From positions 8,256,501 to 8,320,500 of the forward strand of contig NZ_CP147913.1 of NCBI RefSeq assembly GCF_037414475.1: a stretch of 64,000 bases of DNA, written 5' to 3'. The position numbers were made by a program, and so were the translations under genes. Shown here piece after piece: positions 27,318 through 34,972 of this stretch. Numbering within the stretch: the first letter of the stretch is position 1; each line of letters opens with the position of its first letter. The notes beneath the pieces are model-generated. The model did no database searches. It was given only the letters and a program-made list of their open reading frames with translations, and was not told where the DNA came from. Origin of the DNA: Myxococcus stipitatus (lineage in GTDB: Bacteria; Myxococcota; Myxococcia; Myxococcales; Myxococcaceae).

Positions 27318-27323
27318 TAGAGT
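27318..27323 (+). promoter_or_regulatory. -10-like TAGAGT nine bases before the GNAT start
   Basis: TAGAGT is followed by nine bases and the ATG at 27333, with no Shine-Dalgarno sequence. The same hexamer and distance occur before the helicase gene at 34973. No clear -35 sequence is visible. Confidence 0.4.
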
Positions 27324-27332
27324 GGCGTCCGC

Positions 27333-28124
27333 ATGAGTCCAGACATCTGGAATCGATTCGAGCAGCAGGTCCGCAAGCGGCTCACCCCCATCGATGCGTC
27401 CTGGCGTGTCGAGCAGGTGAACGGGGTGATTCGTGCACTCGGTCCCTCACCGTCTCCCTTTGACAACTCGGTGTGCTGGGCTCGCGTCGACGACACGAAT
27501 GCCGATTCGGTCATTCGAGACCAGGTGTCGTACTTCCGCGACCTGGGCCGGGCCTTCATGTGGAAGGTCTACACGGGAGATGCCCCGGCCGACCTGGAGG
27601 CCCGTCTCCTCCGCGCGGGCTTCGAGGTGCAGGCGCGTGTCACTTTGGTCATCCTTGATACGATGCGGCCTCTGCCCGCGGTCCGGTTACCTCCAGAAGT
27701 GGAGCTCCGCCGTGTCGAGGACCCCTCGGGCCTCGTTCCCGCCATGGACGTCCAGCGGGAGGTCTGGAAACAGGACTGCCAATGGCTGCTTGATGCGCTG
27801 ACCGTGGAGATGAAGACGCAGCCGGACGTGTTGAGTGTCTTCGTGGGCTGGGCCGGTTCGCGACCGGTGTGCTCGAGCTGGCTGCGCATCGAGCCAGGCA
27901 CCTCGTTCGCGAGTCTCTGGGGTGGCTCGGTCCTCGCGGACTGGCGGGGGCGGGGCCTCTACCGCGCCATGGTCGATGCACGCGCCCGGGAGGCGCGCCA
28001 GCGCGACGTCCCTTACCTCTTCGTCGAGGCGGGGGACATGAGCCGGCCCATCCTGGAGCGGATCGGCTTCCAGGTGCTCTCGCCAGTCTCCAAGTGTGTC
28101 TACCGCGAGGCTCAAGGGCCGTAG
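27333..28124 (+). CDS. GNAT family N-acetyltransferase
   Basis: A 263-residue acetyltransferase with two GNAT-like halves. The N-terminal half is degenerate (FMWKVYTGDAPADLEARLLR, AGFEVQARVTLVIL). The C-terminal half has the acetyl-CoA site: FASLWGGSVLADWRGRGLYR, where the loop reads RGRGLY in place of R/Q-x-x-G-x-G/A, then ARQRDVPYLFVEAGDMSRP and ILERIGFQVL. Two-lobed GNATs of this sort often acetylate small amines or peptides. The substrate cannot be told. The start has no ribosome site but a TAGAGT box nine bases upstream, so it may be leaderless. Confidence 0.85.
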   Translation: MSPDIWNRFEQQVRKRLTPIDASWRVEQVNGVIRALGPSPSPFDNSVCWARVDDTNADSVIRDQVSYFRDLGRAFMWKVYTGDAPADLEARLLRAGFEVQARVTLVILDTMRPLPAVRLPPEVELRRVEDPSGLVPAMDVQREVWKQDCQWLLDALTVEMKTQPDVLSVFVGWAGSRPVCSSWLRIEPGTSFASLWGGSVLADWRGRGLYRAMVDARAREARQRDVPYLFVEAGDMSRPILERIGFQVLSPVSKCVYREAQGP

Positions 28125-28452
28125 AAGTTCGCGAGGCTGTAGCGATTCGTCAGATACACGCGTGCTCAGCCATTCCAGACGTCGCGGAGTGTCTGCTCCG
28201 CGTGCTGTCTTGAGAGGAATGAACTCCCATGCGGTGCCCACGGGACTTCCTGCTGTTTCGGTGCCTCATGGGCGTGTGCCGGACGCCCTCGGGGTGCATG
28301 GTGACTTGGAATCACAATCACGACTGAGGGGGAAGAAGGGCTTCACACTTCTTCATCCACGCGCCATATGTGTTCATCCCCGAGTGTGCGGGGATGGCGA
28401 GAATTGTTCGCACACACGGTGACTCCACGTCACCACACGTGGAGTTCCATGA
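28125..28452. other. Intergenic region of 328 bases with several small palindromes
   Basis: No gene was recognised. It holds the leader of the downstream flavoreductase gene. Two compact structures stand close to its start: a hairpin at 28375-28396, and a nested pair, GGTGAC/GTCACC (28418-28423, 28429-28434) with CCACGT/ACGTGG (28425-28430, 28437-28442). The nested pair is mutually exclusive and could act as an operator or a switch overlapping the ribosome site. No Fur-type box was seen. Confidence 0.4.
28375..28396. repeat. Single hairpin resembling a type I-E CRISPR repeat
   Basis: CATCCCC (28375-28381) and GGGGATG (28390-28396) flank the loop GAGTGTGC. With the GTGTT just before it, the element looks like a degenerate type I-E repeat, but only one copy exists and no cas gene is near. 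More likely a regulatory or terminator hairpin. Confidence 0.35.
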
Positions 28453-29175
28453 ATGGCGTCAGGAAAGGCAATCATTGGCGGGATGTTGGGGAGGTTCCTG
28501 TTCCGCGAAGCGAGGGTGGGGCAGGTCCGGGAGATGTCGCCGCACTTCCGATGGATGGAACTCATGGGCGAGGACCTGCGGGACGTCGAGTGGTTCCCGG
28601 GGGACAAGGTGCAGGTGTTCCTCCCGGGTGTGGGCATGCGGACGTACACCCCGCTGGGGTGGGATGCGGCTCTGGGGGGCACCCGCTTCCTGGTCTACCT
28701 CCATGGGCGCAGCCCCGGCGCCGAGTGGGGCCGCGCCGTCAAGGCCGGCGACCGCTGCCAGCTCTTCGGCCCGCGAGGCTCCCTCGGGTTGGCTTCGCTC
28801 CAGGGGCCCGTGGTCCTCTTCGGTGACGAGACGTCCTTCGCGGTCGCGCACGCGCTGAAGAGCACGAGCATCCCCGCGAAGGACATCGCGCACGTGTTCG
28901 AGGTCTCCTCCAGCCCCGAGTCGCACTCGGTCCTGTCCGAGCTGGACCTGGGCAACTCGGTCATCGTGCAGCGGACGCCGGGCGACGCGCACCTCGCGGA
29001 GGTGGAGTCGAAGCTGCGCGAGGCCTTGCTGCGCCACGGACGCGCGAACCTGGTCATGACGGGGCGCGCGCGGTCCATCCAGACCTTGAGGAGCCAGCTC
29101 CGCGCGAGTCCCATCCTCCTCGCCACGCAGAAGGTGAAGGCGTACTGGTCCGAGGGGAAGGTGGGGCTCGACTGA
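28453..29175 (+). CDS. Siderophore-interacting-protein-like FAD reductase
   Basis: A 240-residue flavoprotein of the ferredoxin-NADP reductase fold. GGAG lies nine bases before the ATG at 28453. The FAD-binding barrel carries MRTYTPLGWD (the RxYT motif), followed by FLVYLHGRSPGAEWGRAVKA and GDRCQLFGPRGSLGL. The C-terminal part (LQGPVVLFGDETSFAVAHAL, IAHVFEVSSSPES) is the SIP-type nucleotide-binding lobe, where the FGDETS turn is characteristic. SIP proteins reduce ferric siderophores in the cytoplasm; here no siderophore or transporter gene adjoins, so a general flavin-dependent reductase is possible. The upstream palindromes may control it. Confidence 0.8.
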   Translation: MASGKAIIGGMLGRFLFREARVGQVREMSPHFRWMELMGEDLRDVEWFPGDKVQVFLPGVGMRTYTPLGWDAALGGTRFLVYLHGRSPGAEWGRAVKAGDRCQLFGPRGSLGLASLQGPVVLFGDETSFAVAHALKSTSIPAKDIAHVFEVSSSPESHSVLSELDLGNSVIVQRTPGDAHLAEVESKLREALLRHGRANLVMTGRARSIQTLRSQLRASPILLATQKVKAYWSEGKVGLD

Positions 29176-29295
29176 GTCTGTGGCCCTGCGCTGAGCGCCA
29201 GCCCCACGGCGCCGCGCGGGATGATGGCTGCCACACGGTTGGTTCGTGAAGAGCCTTGCGCCGGGAGCCCAGGCCGTTTCAAACACAGGGCTCCC

Positions 29296-32034
29296 ATGGA
29301 CGCGCACGCCCCCGGACCCCGAAAGTCGGACCCTTCCTACAACGTGCTGCGACAGCAGCACACGCGGCAACCGCTGGACGTCATATTCGAGCCGCGCTCC
29401 GTGGCCGTGGTCGGTGCCAGCGAGCGACCCGGGAGCGTGGGGCGCACCGTTCTCTGGAACCTCATCAGCAACCCCTTCGGGGGCACTGTCTATCCCATCA
29501 ATCCCAAGCGGCCCAATGTGCTGGGCATTCGCGCGTGGCCCTCGCTGCGTGCGCTGCCCGAGCCCGTGGACCTGGCCGTCATCGTCACGCCCGCGCCCGC
29601 CGTCCCCGACGTCATCCGTGAGTGCGCGGAGCTGGGTGTCCAAGGCGCCATCATCATCTCCGCGGGCTTCAAGGAGACGGGGGAGGCGGGCGCACGTCTG
29701 GAGCGCGAAATCCTCCAGATTGCCCAGGCCGCGCGCATGCGCATCATCGGCCCCAATTGCCTGGGGGTGATGCGTCCACCCACGGGCTTCAACGCGACGT
29801 TCGCCGGCGCCATGGCGCGGCCCGGAAACGTGGCCTTCATCAGCCAGAGCGGCGCGCTGCTCACGGCCATCCTCGACTGGAGCCTTCGCGAGGCGGTGGG
29901 CTTCAGCGCCTTCGTCTCCGTGGGCTCCATGCTGGACGTGGGGTGGGGCGACCTCATCGACTACCTCGCCGACGACCCGATGACGCGCTCCATCCTCCTC
30001 TACATGGAGTCCATCGGTGACGCGCGAGCCTTCCTCTCCGCCGCGCGCGAGGTGGCGCTCACCAAGCCCATCATCGTCATCAAGGCGGGACGCACCGCCC
30101 AGGCCGCGCAGGCCGCCGCGTCACACACGGGCACCCTCACCGGGAGCGACGAGGTTCTCACCGCCGCGTTCCGCCGCACTGGCGTGCTGCGCGTGGAGTC
30201 CATCTCCGACCTCTTCTACATGGCGGAGACCCTCGCGAAGCAACCCCGCCCCTCTGGACGCCGCCTCACCATCCTCACCAACGCGGGAGGCCCCGGCGTA
30301 CTCGCCACGGATGCACTCGTGTCGGGAGGTGGGGAGCTGGCGGTGTTCGGCGATGATACGCGCCGCGCGCTCGATGCCTTTCTTCCTCCTCAGTGGAGCC
30401 ATGGCAATCCCGTGGATGTGCTGGGTGACGCCGACCCGGAGCGCTACGCCCGGGCGCTGGAGGTGGCGGGGAGCGACCCGGGCAGCGACGGGCTCCTGGT
30501 CATCCTCACGCCGCAGGACATGACGGAGCCGACGCAGACGGCGGACCGGCTCAAACCCTACGCGAAGCTGCCGGGCAAACCCGTGCTGGCGAGCTGGATG
30601 GGGGGCTCCGAGGTTGCCGCGGGTGAGCGCATCCTCAACGACGCGGGCATCCCGACCTTCGGCTATCCCGACACGGCCGCGCGCATCTTCAATTACATGT
30701 GGCGCTACTCGTACAACCTGGCGGGCTTGTACGAGACGCCCACCTTGACGGAGGAGCCCACCGGAGGACGGGACGCGGCGCGCCGCCTGGTGGACGCGGC
30801 GCGCGCGCGGGGACGCACCCTGCTGACGGAGCACGAGTCCAAGCAGCTGCTCTCCTCCTACGGCATCCCCACCGTGGAGACGAAGCTCGCCACGACGGAG
30901 GAGGACGCGGTCGCTGAAGCCGCGGCGCTGGGCTACCCCGTGGTGCTCAAGCTCCACTCCTTCACCGTCACACACAAGACGGACGTGGGCGGTGTGAGGC
31001 TGAACCTCCAGGGCGCGGAGGCCGTGCGGCAGGCATTCCGTGGCATCCGTGAGCGGCTGATGGAGTTGGGGCAGGCCGACGCGTTTCAAGGCGTCACCGT
31101 CCAGCCCATGGTGACGCTGAGCGGTCTGGAGCTCATCGTGGGCAGCAGTCTGGACCCCCAATTCGGCCCCGTGTTGTTGTTTGGCGCGGGGGGTACGCTG
31201 GTGGAGGTGTTCAAGGACCGGGCGCTCGGGCTGCCTCCGCTCAACACGACGCTGGCGCGGCGGATGATGGAGCAGACGCGCATCTACCAGGCGCTGCGCG
31301 GCGTCCGAGGCGCGAAGCCCGTGGACCTGCCGGAGCTGGAGCGGTTGCTCGTGCGCTTCAGCCAGTTGGTGGTGGAGCAGCCCTGGGTGAAGGAGGTGGA
31401 CATCAACCCGCTCCTGGCCTCGTCGGAGCGGCTCCTCGCGCTGGATGCCCGGGTCGTGTTGCATCCGCCGTCGGTGACGGAGGCGGAGCTGCCGAAGCTC
31501 GCCATCGAGCCGTATCCGCAGCAGTACGTGTCACCCTTCCGGCTGAAGAACGGCGAGGAGCTGCTCCTGCGGCCCATCCGCCCCGAGGACGAGCCTCGGA
31601 TGGAACGCTTCCACCGCACGCTCTCCGAACAGACGGTGTTCATGCGCTACGCGGGATTGATGCAGCTGAGCACCCGTGTGGCGCACGAGCGGCTCTCGCG
31701 CATCTGCTTCAACGACTACGCGCGGGAGATGGCGCTGGTGGCCGAGCGCAAGGGTGGGGAGCTCCTGGGCGTCGGGCGGCTGACGCGCCTGCGAGGCACC
31801 CAGGACGCGGAGTTCGCCATCCTCATCAGCGATGCCGTGCAGCACGAAGGGCTGGGCACGGAGATGCTGCGGCGGCTGGTGGAGGTGGGCCGCGCGTGGG
31901 GCATGCAGCGAATCGTCGCGGACATCCTCGCGGGGAACCGCGCCATGCAGAACGTCAGCAAGCGGCTGGGGTTCTCCATCCTCCCTCACGAGGAGCTGGC
32001 CCCGGACATGGTCAAGGCGGTGAAGGTGCTCTGA
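29296..32034 (+). CDS. ADP-forming acyl-CoA synthetase fused to GNAT domain (Pat/Pka-like lysine acetyltransferase)
   Basis: A 912-residue fusion. The order is CoA-binding domain ([20 protein letters not shown]), succinyl-CoA-ligase-like domains ([39 protein letters not shown] with H277), ATP-grasp ([35 protein letters not shown]), and a C-terminal GNAT domain from about 756 ([40 protein letters not shown]). Enzymes like this acetylate acetyl-CoA synthetase and other proteins (Pat/YfiQ). The His of the ligase active site is kept here, whereas I recall it lost in enteric Pat, so ligase activity may remain. The start at 29296 is chosen because homologous sequence begins there. It converges with the copper oxidase gene. 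Confidence 0.9.
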   Translation: MDAHAPGPRKSDPSYNVLRQQHTRQPLDVIFEPRSVAVVGASERPGSVGRTVLWNLISNPFGGTVYPINPKRPNVLGIRAWPSLRALPEPVDLAVIVTPAPAVPDVIRECAELGVQGAIIISAGFKETGEAGARLEREILQIAQAARMRIIGPNCLGVMRPPTGFNATFAGAMARPGNVAFISQSGALLTAILDWSLREAVGFSAFVSVGSMLDVGWGDLIDYLADDPMTRSILLYMESIGDARAFLSAAREVALTKPIIVIKAGRTAQAAQAAASHTGTLTGSDEVLTAAFRRTGVLRVESISDLFYMAETLAKQPRPSGRRLTILTNAGGPGVLATDALVSGGGELAVFGDDTRRALDAFLPPQWSHGNPVDVLGDADPERYARALEVAGSDPGSDGLLVILTPQDMTEPTQTADRLKPYAKLPGKPVLASWMGGSEVAAGERILNDAGIPTFGYPDTAARIFNYMWRYSYNLAGLYETPTLTEEPTGGRDAARRLVDAARARGRTLLTEHESKQLLSSYGIPTVETKLATTEEDAVAEAAALGYPVVLKLHSFTVTHKTDVGGVRLNLQGAEAVRQAFRGIRERLMELGQADAFQGVTVQPMVTLSGLELIVGSSLDPQFGPVLLFGAGGTLVEVFKDRALGLPPLNTTLARRMMEQTRIYQALRGVRGAKPVDLPELERLLVRFSQLVVEQPWVKEVDINPLLASSERLLALDARVVLHPPSVTEAELPKLAIEPYPQQYVSPFRLKNGEELLLRPIRPEDEPRMERFHRTLSEQTVFMRYAGLMQLSTRVAHERLSRICFNDYAREMALVAERKGGELLGVGRLTRLRGTQDAEFAILISDAVQHEGLGTEMLRRLVEVGRAWGMQRIVADILAGNRAMQNVSKRLGFSILPHEELAPDMVKAVKVL

Positions 32035-32058
32035 GCCATGCCCGGGGCCGCGAGGCGG

Positions 32059-34770
32059 CTAGCGGGCCTCGAGGTTCAACTCGAGGTCGAACGACACGTC
32101 GCTCGACTCGCCGTTCGCCTGCTTCACCATCACCGCGATGATGTTGTCGCCTGGGACGAACGCGGACGCGTCGATGGCGCCCGTGCTGGTGATGGGCGTC
32201 TTCAGCACGGTGCTCGCGAAGGCGCCGTGAGCCAGGCCGTTGTCGGTGTAGCGCGAGAACACGAGCCGGCCATTCACCCAGATGGCCACGCCGTCATCGT
32301 GCAGGACGCGAAGGTTGGCGGAGCGGATGGCCTCGCCCAGCGTGAGTTTCTTGCGGAAGTAGACGGTGGGCTGGCTGGGCGTCGTCTTGTTCAGCACCGT
32401 GTGCTCGTCGCCGCCGCCATAGCCCAGCTTGCCAGGGCCGGAGCGCCACGCCGTGTCGTCGAAGCCGAGCGACGTCCATTGGCTGCCCGGGTCGAGGTTC
32501 CGGTCGTCGAACTTCCAGTACTCGCCGAAGGTGATGGCCCTGAACCGGGGAATCGCGGTGATGGTGAAGGGCGTGTCGGTGCGGTCCTCGACGTCGGGCC
32601 GCGACGCGTCCGAGATGCGCAGGACACCCTGGGTGGTCTCCGTGCGTGGCACCGTCCACTCGAAGAAGCCGATGTTGGGGATGCTGGGCTCCACGGTGGT
32701 CCAGGTCGCCCCGTTGTCGGCGGAGAACTGCACGCGCACGTTGGCGACGCCCGAGCCGTGGGTCATCCACTGGAGCGTCTGGACGCTGCCCGGCCGGAGC
32801 GTCTCGCCACCGTTGGGGCTCTCGAAGAAGAGGGCGTCCATCTGCATCTCGTCGGTGATGACCTTGAGCTCCAGGTCGAACGACAGGTCGCTGGAGGTGG
32901 CGTTGGCTTGCTTCACCATGACGGCCAGGGTGTTCTCGCCCATCAAGAAGCGCGCGGCGGGGAGCGCCGTCTGGCTCAGCGTATTGTCCGCGCTGGCGCC
33001 ATCCGCGTAGGCGGCGTGGGTCGGATTGGAGATGAACTTCGAGAAGACCTGCGTGCCGTTGAGGAACACCGTCACGCCGTCGTCATGGACCACCTGGAGC
33101 ATGGCCTTCTCCACCATGGCGTGGAGGGTGAACTTGCGGCGGAAGTAGACGGTGGACTGGACGGGCGTCGTCTTGTTCAGCACGGTGCGCTCGTCGGACT
33201 CGCCGTACCCCAGCTGCCCGGGGCCCTTCTTCCACGCGGCGTCGTTGAACGTGGGCTGCGTCCAGGCGGGGCCCGGGTCGACGTTGCGGTCGTCGTACTT
33301 CCACTCGGAACCGAAGGCCACGGCCGTGAAGCCCGTGTCGGGGGGCGGCTCGTTGGGGGTGGGCACCGAGGCGTCGCCCCCCACGCGGATGATCTTCGCG
33401 ACCGAGGGGACCTTCTGGCCGTTGAGCAGGAACAGCATGTAGTGGCCGGGCGGAGCCAGGTTGGCGTTGGCGGGCGCGGTGATGGTGAGTCCGCCGTTGC
33501 TGGCCGTGAAGCGCAGCCGCATGAAGCGCTGGTTCTCGTCGAAGGCGTGGGTGACGGAGCCCAGGCGGATCCACGTCGCCTGGGTGATGCTGGCCGCGTC
33601 GGACGTGGTGACGCGGAAGTTCTCTCCGTACGCGATGTTGGTGGGCGCGGAGGTGATGGTGGGGCGTGTGCCTCGGAAGAGATACGGCGGAGAGAAGACC
33701 TGCATCGTCTTCACGCCCTTGCTTCCGGCGGAGAGCACCCGGCCATCCGGCAGGAGCACCGTGGTGGAGTGGTAGCCGCGGTACGCGGAGGACCGGGCCA
33801 GCTCGGTCCACTTCTCCGTGGCGGGGTCCCAGAGCTCCGTCTCATAGCGGGGGAAGTTGGGGTTGTCGGTGCCCGGACCGCTGTGCCCGCCCGTGACGAG
33901 CACCGTCCCATCCGGGAGCACCGTGCTGTTGTGCTGCCGGCGCACGTAGCGCATGGGCGGCACCGTGCGCCAGGTGGGCTTGGAGGAGCCGAGGTCCAGC
34001 ACCTCCACGTTGTTGGTGGGAGGGTTGTCGCCGCCCGTGAGGAGCACCTTGCCCTCGTCGTACATCACCGCGCTGCCCGCGTTGCGGCTGTGGGCATAGC
34101 TGGTGCGAGGCCCGACGGACCAGGCCCCCTTGTCCTCCGTGTCCAGGTAGCGCGCGGGCTTCCAGTACCCGGCCATGAGCGTCTTGCCCTGGGGCGTGGT
34201 GAACATCCACGGGTAGTACATGAGCTCCAGGCTGGCGTTGCTCAGGTTGCGCCACGAGTTCTTCGAGGCCTGCCACACCTGGGGAATCAGGTTCTTGCTC
34301 CGGTCCTCCTTGGCGCCGCCCGTCACCAGCATGTCGCCGTTGGGCAGCGTGGTGACGGTGGGGTACCACCGGCCCGCGTTCATGTTGGGGATGCGCGTCC
34401 AGGTGAGCTTGAAGGGGTCGAAGATGGTGGCGTAGGGCAGGCCCGAGTCATCCGAGATGTGTCCGCCCGCCACCAGCAGCCGGCCATCCGCCATGAAGGC
34501 GTGGCCCGCGCAGAAGATGTTGTAGCCCGCCTTGGGCAGCGCGGTGAGCACGTTGGTCTGCGGGTCCCAGAGCATGGGGTTGTCGCCGTCCCCGAACTCG
34601 GAGAAGAACATCACCTTTCCCGTGGGCAGGACGTGGGTGTGCACCGCGGAGTAAGGCCACTTCTGGACCGGGGTCCACTGGCCGGCGGTGGCCACGTCGG
34701 GAGACTGGGCCTGGGCCACGGAGACCGCGGCCCATGTGGCGAGGATGGCGACACGCCAGGAATGCAACAT
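32059..34770 (-). CDS. Secreted AA5 radical copper oxidase (glyoxal/galactose oxidase-like) with duplicated C-terminal modules
   Basis: A 903-residue exported enzyme. AAGGGG precedes the ATG at 34770; the signal peptide ends at about AQAQ. The kelch propeller (25-360) carries the expected copper-radical residues: C87 (IFCAGHAF) and Y136 (GRWYPTV), which would form the Cys-Tyr cofactor, Y333-H334 (RGYHSTT), and H408 (VTHAFDENQRF) in the following DUF1929 domain (to about 465). These enzymes oxidise aldehydes or alcohols to give H2O2. The C-terminus has two similar jelly-roll-like modules (about 475-620 and 740-903), both with KxDDRNxDPG, LGYG-(E/G)-x-DE, VLNKTTP and VYFR(R/K)K, around an Ig-like domain (NGGETLRPGSVQTLQW). 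The modules probably bind substrate polymer or the surface. Confidence 0.85.
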   Translation of the reverse strand: MLHSWRVAILATWAAVSVAQAQSPDVATAGQWTPVQKWPYSAVHTHVLPTGKVMFFSEFGDGDNPMLWDPQTNVLTALPKAGYNIFCAGHAFMADGRLLVAGGHISDDSGLPYATIFDPFKLTWTRIPNMNAGRWYPTVTTLPNGDMLVTGGAKEDRSKNLIPQVWQASKNSWRNLSNASLELMYYPWMFTTPQGKTLMAGYWKPARYLDTEDKGAWSVGPRTSYAHSRNAGSAVMYDEGKVLLTGGDNPPTNNVEVLDLGSSKPTWRTVPPMRYVRRQHNSTVLPDGTVLVTGGHSGPGTDNPNFPRYETELWDPATEKWTELARSSAYRGYHSTTVLLPDGRVLSAGSKGVKTMQVFSPPYLFRGTRPTITSAPTNIAYGENFRVTTSDAASITQATWIRLGSVTHAFDENQRFMRLRFTASNGGLTITAPANANLAPPGHYMLFLLNGQKVPSVAKIIRVGGDASVPTPNEPPPDTGFTAVAFGSEWKYDDRNVDPGPAWTQPTFNDAAWKKGPGQLGYGESDERTVLNKTTPVQSTVYFRRKFTLHAMVEKAMLQVVHDDGVTVFLNGTQVFSKFISNPTHAAYADGASADNTLSQTALPAARFLMGENTLAVMVKQANATSSDLSFDLELKVITDEMQMDALFFESPNGGETLRPGSVQTLQWMTHGSGVANVRVQFSADNGATWTTVEPSIPNIGFFEWTVPRTETTQGVLRISDASRPDVEDRTDTPFTITAIPRFRAITFGEYWKFDDRNLDPGSQWTSLGFDDTAWRSGPGKLGYGGGDEHTVLNKTTPSQPTVYFRKKLTLGEAIRSANLRVLHDDGVAIWVNGRLVFSRYTDNGLAHGAFASTVLKTPITSTGAIDASAFVPGDNIIAVMVKQANGESSDVSFDLELNLEAR

Positions 34771-34956
34771 CACGCTGCCCCTTTGTTGGTCGGAAAGCCG
34801 CGCAACGGTAGGCACCGCCCCGTCGGGCCACATCGTTCCCACGTCCATGGCCAGTGACCTGGGGTGGACCGACGGGGGAGACCGCGGTCGGAGCCTGGAC
34901 CCTCGGTGAGGGCCCACCCGCTGGATTTCCCAGCGGACGCCAACCAGTCCCTGCTC

Positions 34957-34962
34957 TAGAGT
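34957..34962 (+). promoter_or_regulatory. -10-like TAGAGT ten bases before the helicase start
   Basis: TAGAGT is followed by CGCGCGCGTG and the ATG at 34973, with no ribosome-binding site. This gives a leaderless arrangement like that of the GNAT gene at 27333. No -35 match was found at the standard distance. Confidence 0.4.
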
Positions 34963-34972
34963 CGCGCGCGTG

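Noticed and set aside
28375-28396. CRISPR array
   Set aside because: A single repeat-like hairpin with no second copy at spacer distance and no cas gene in the window.
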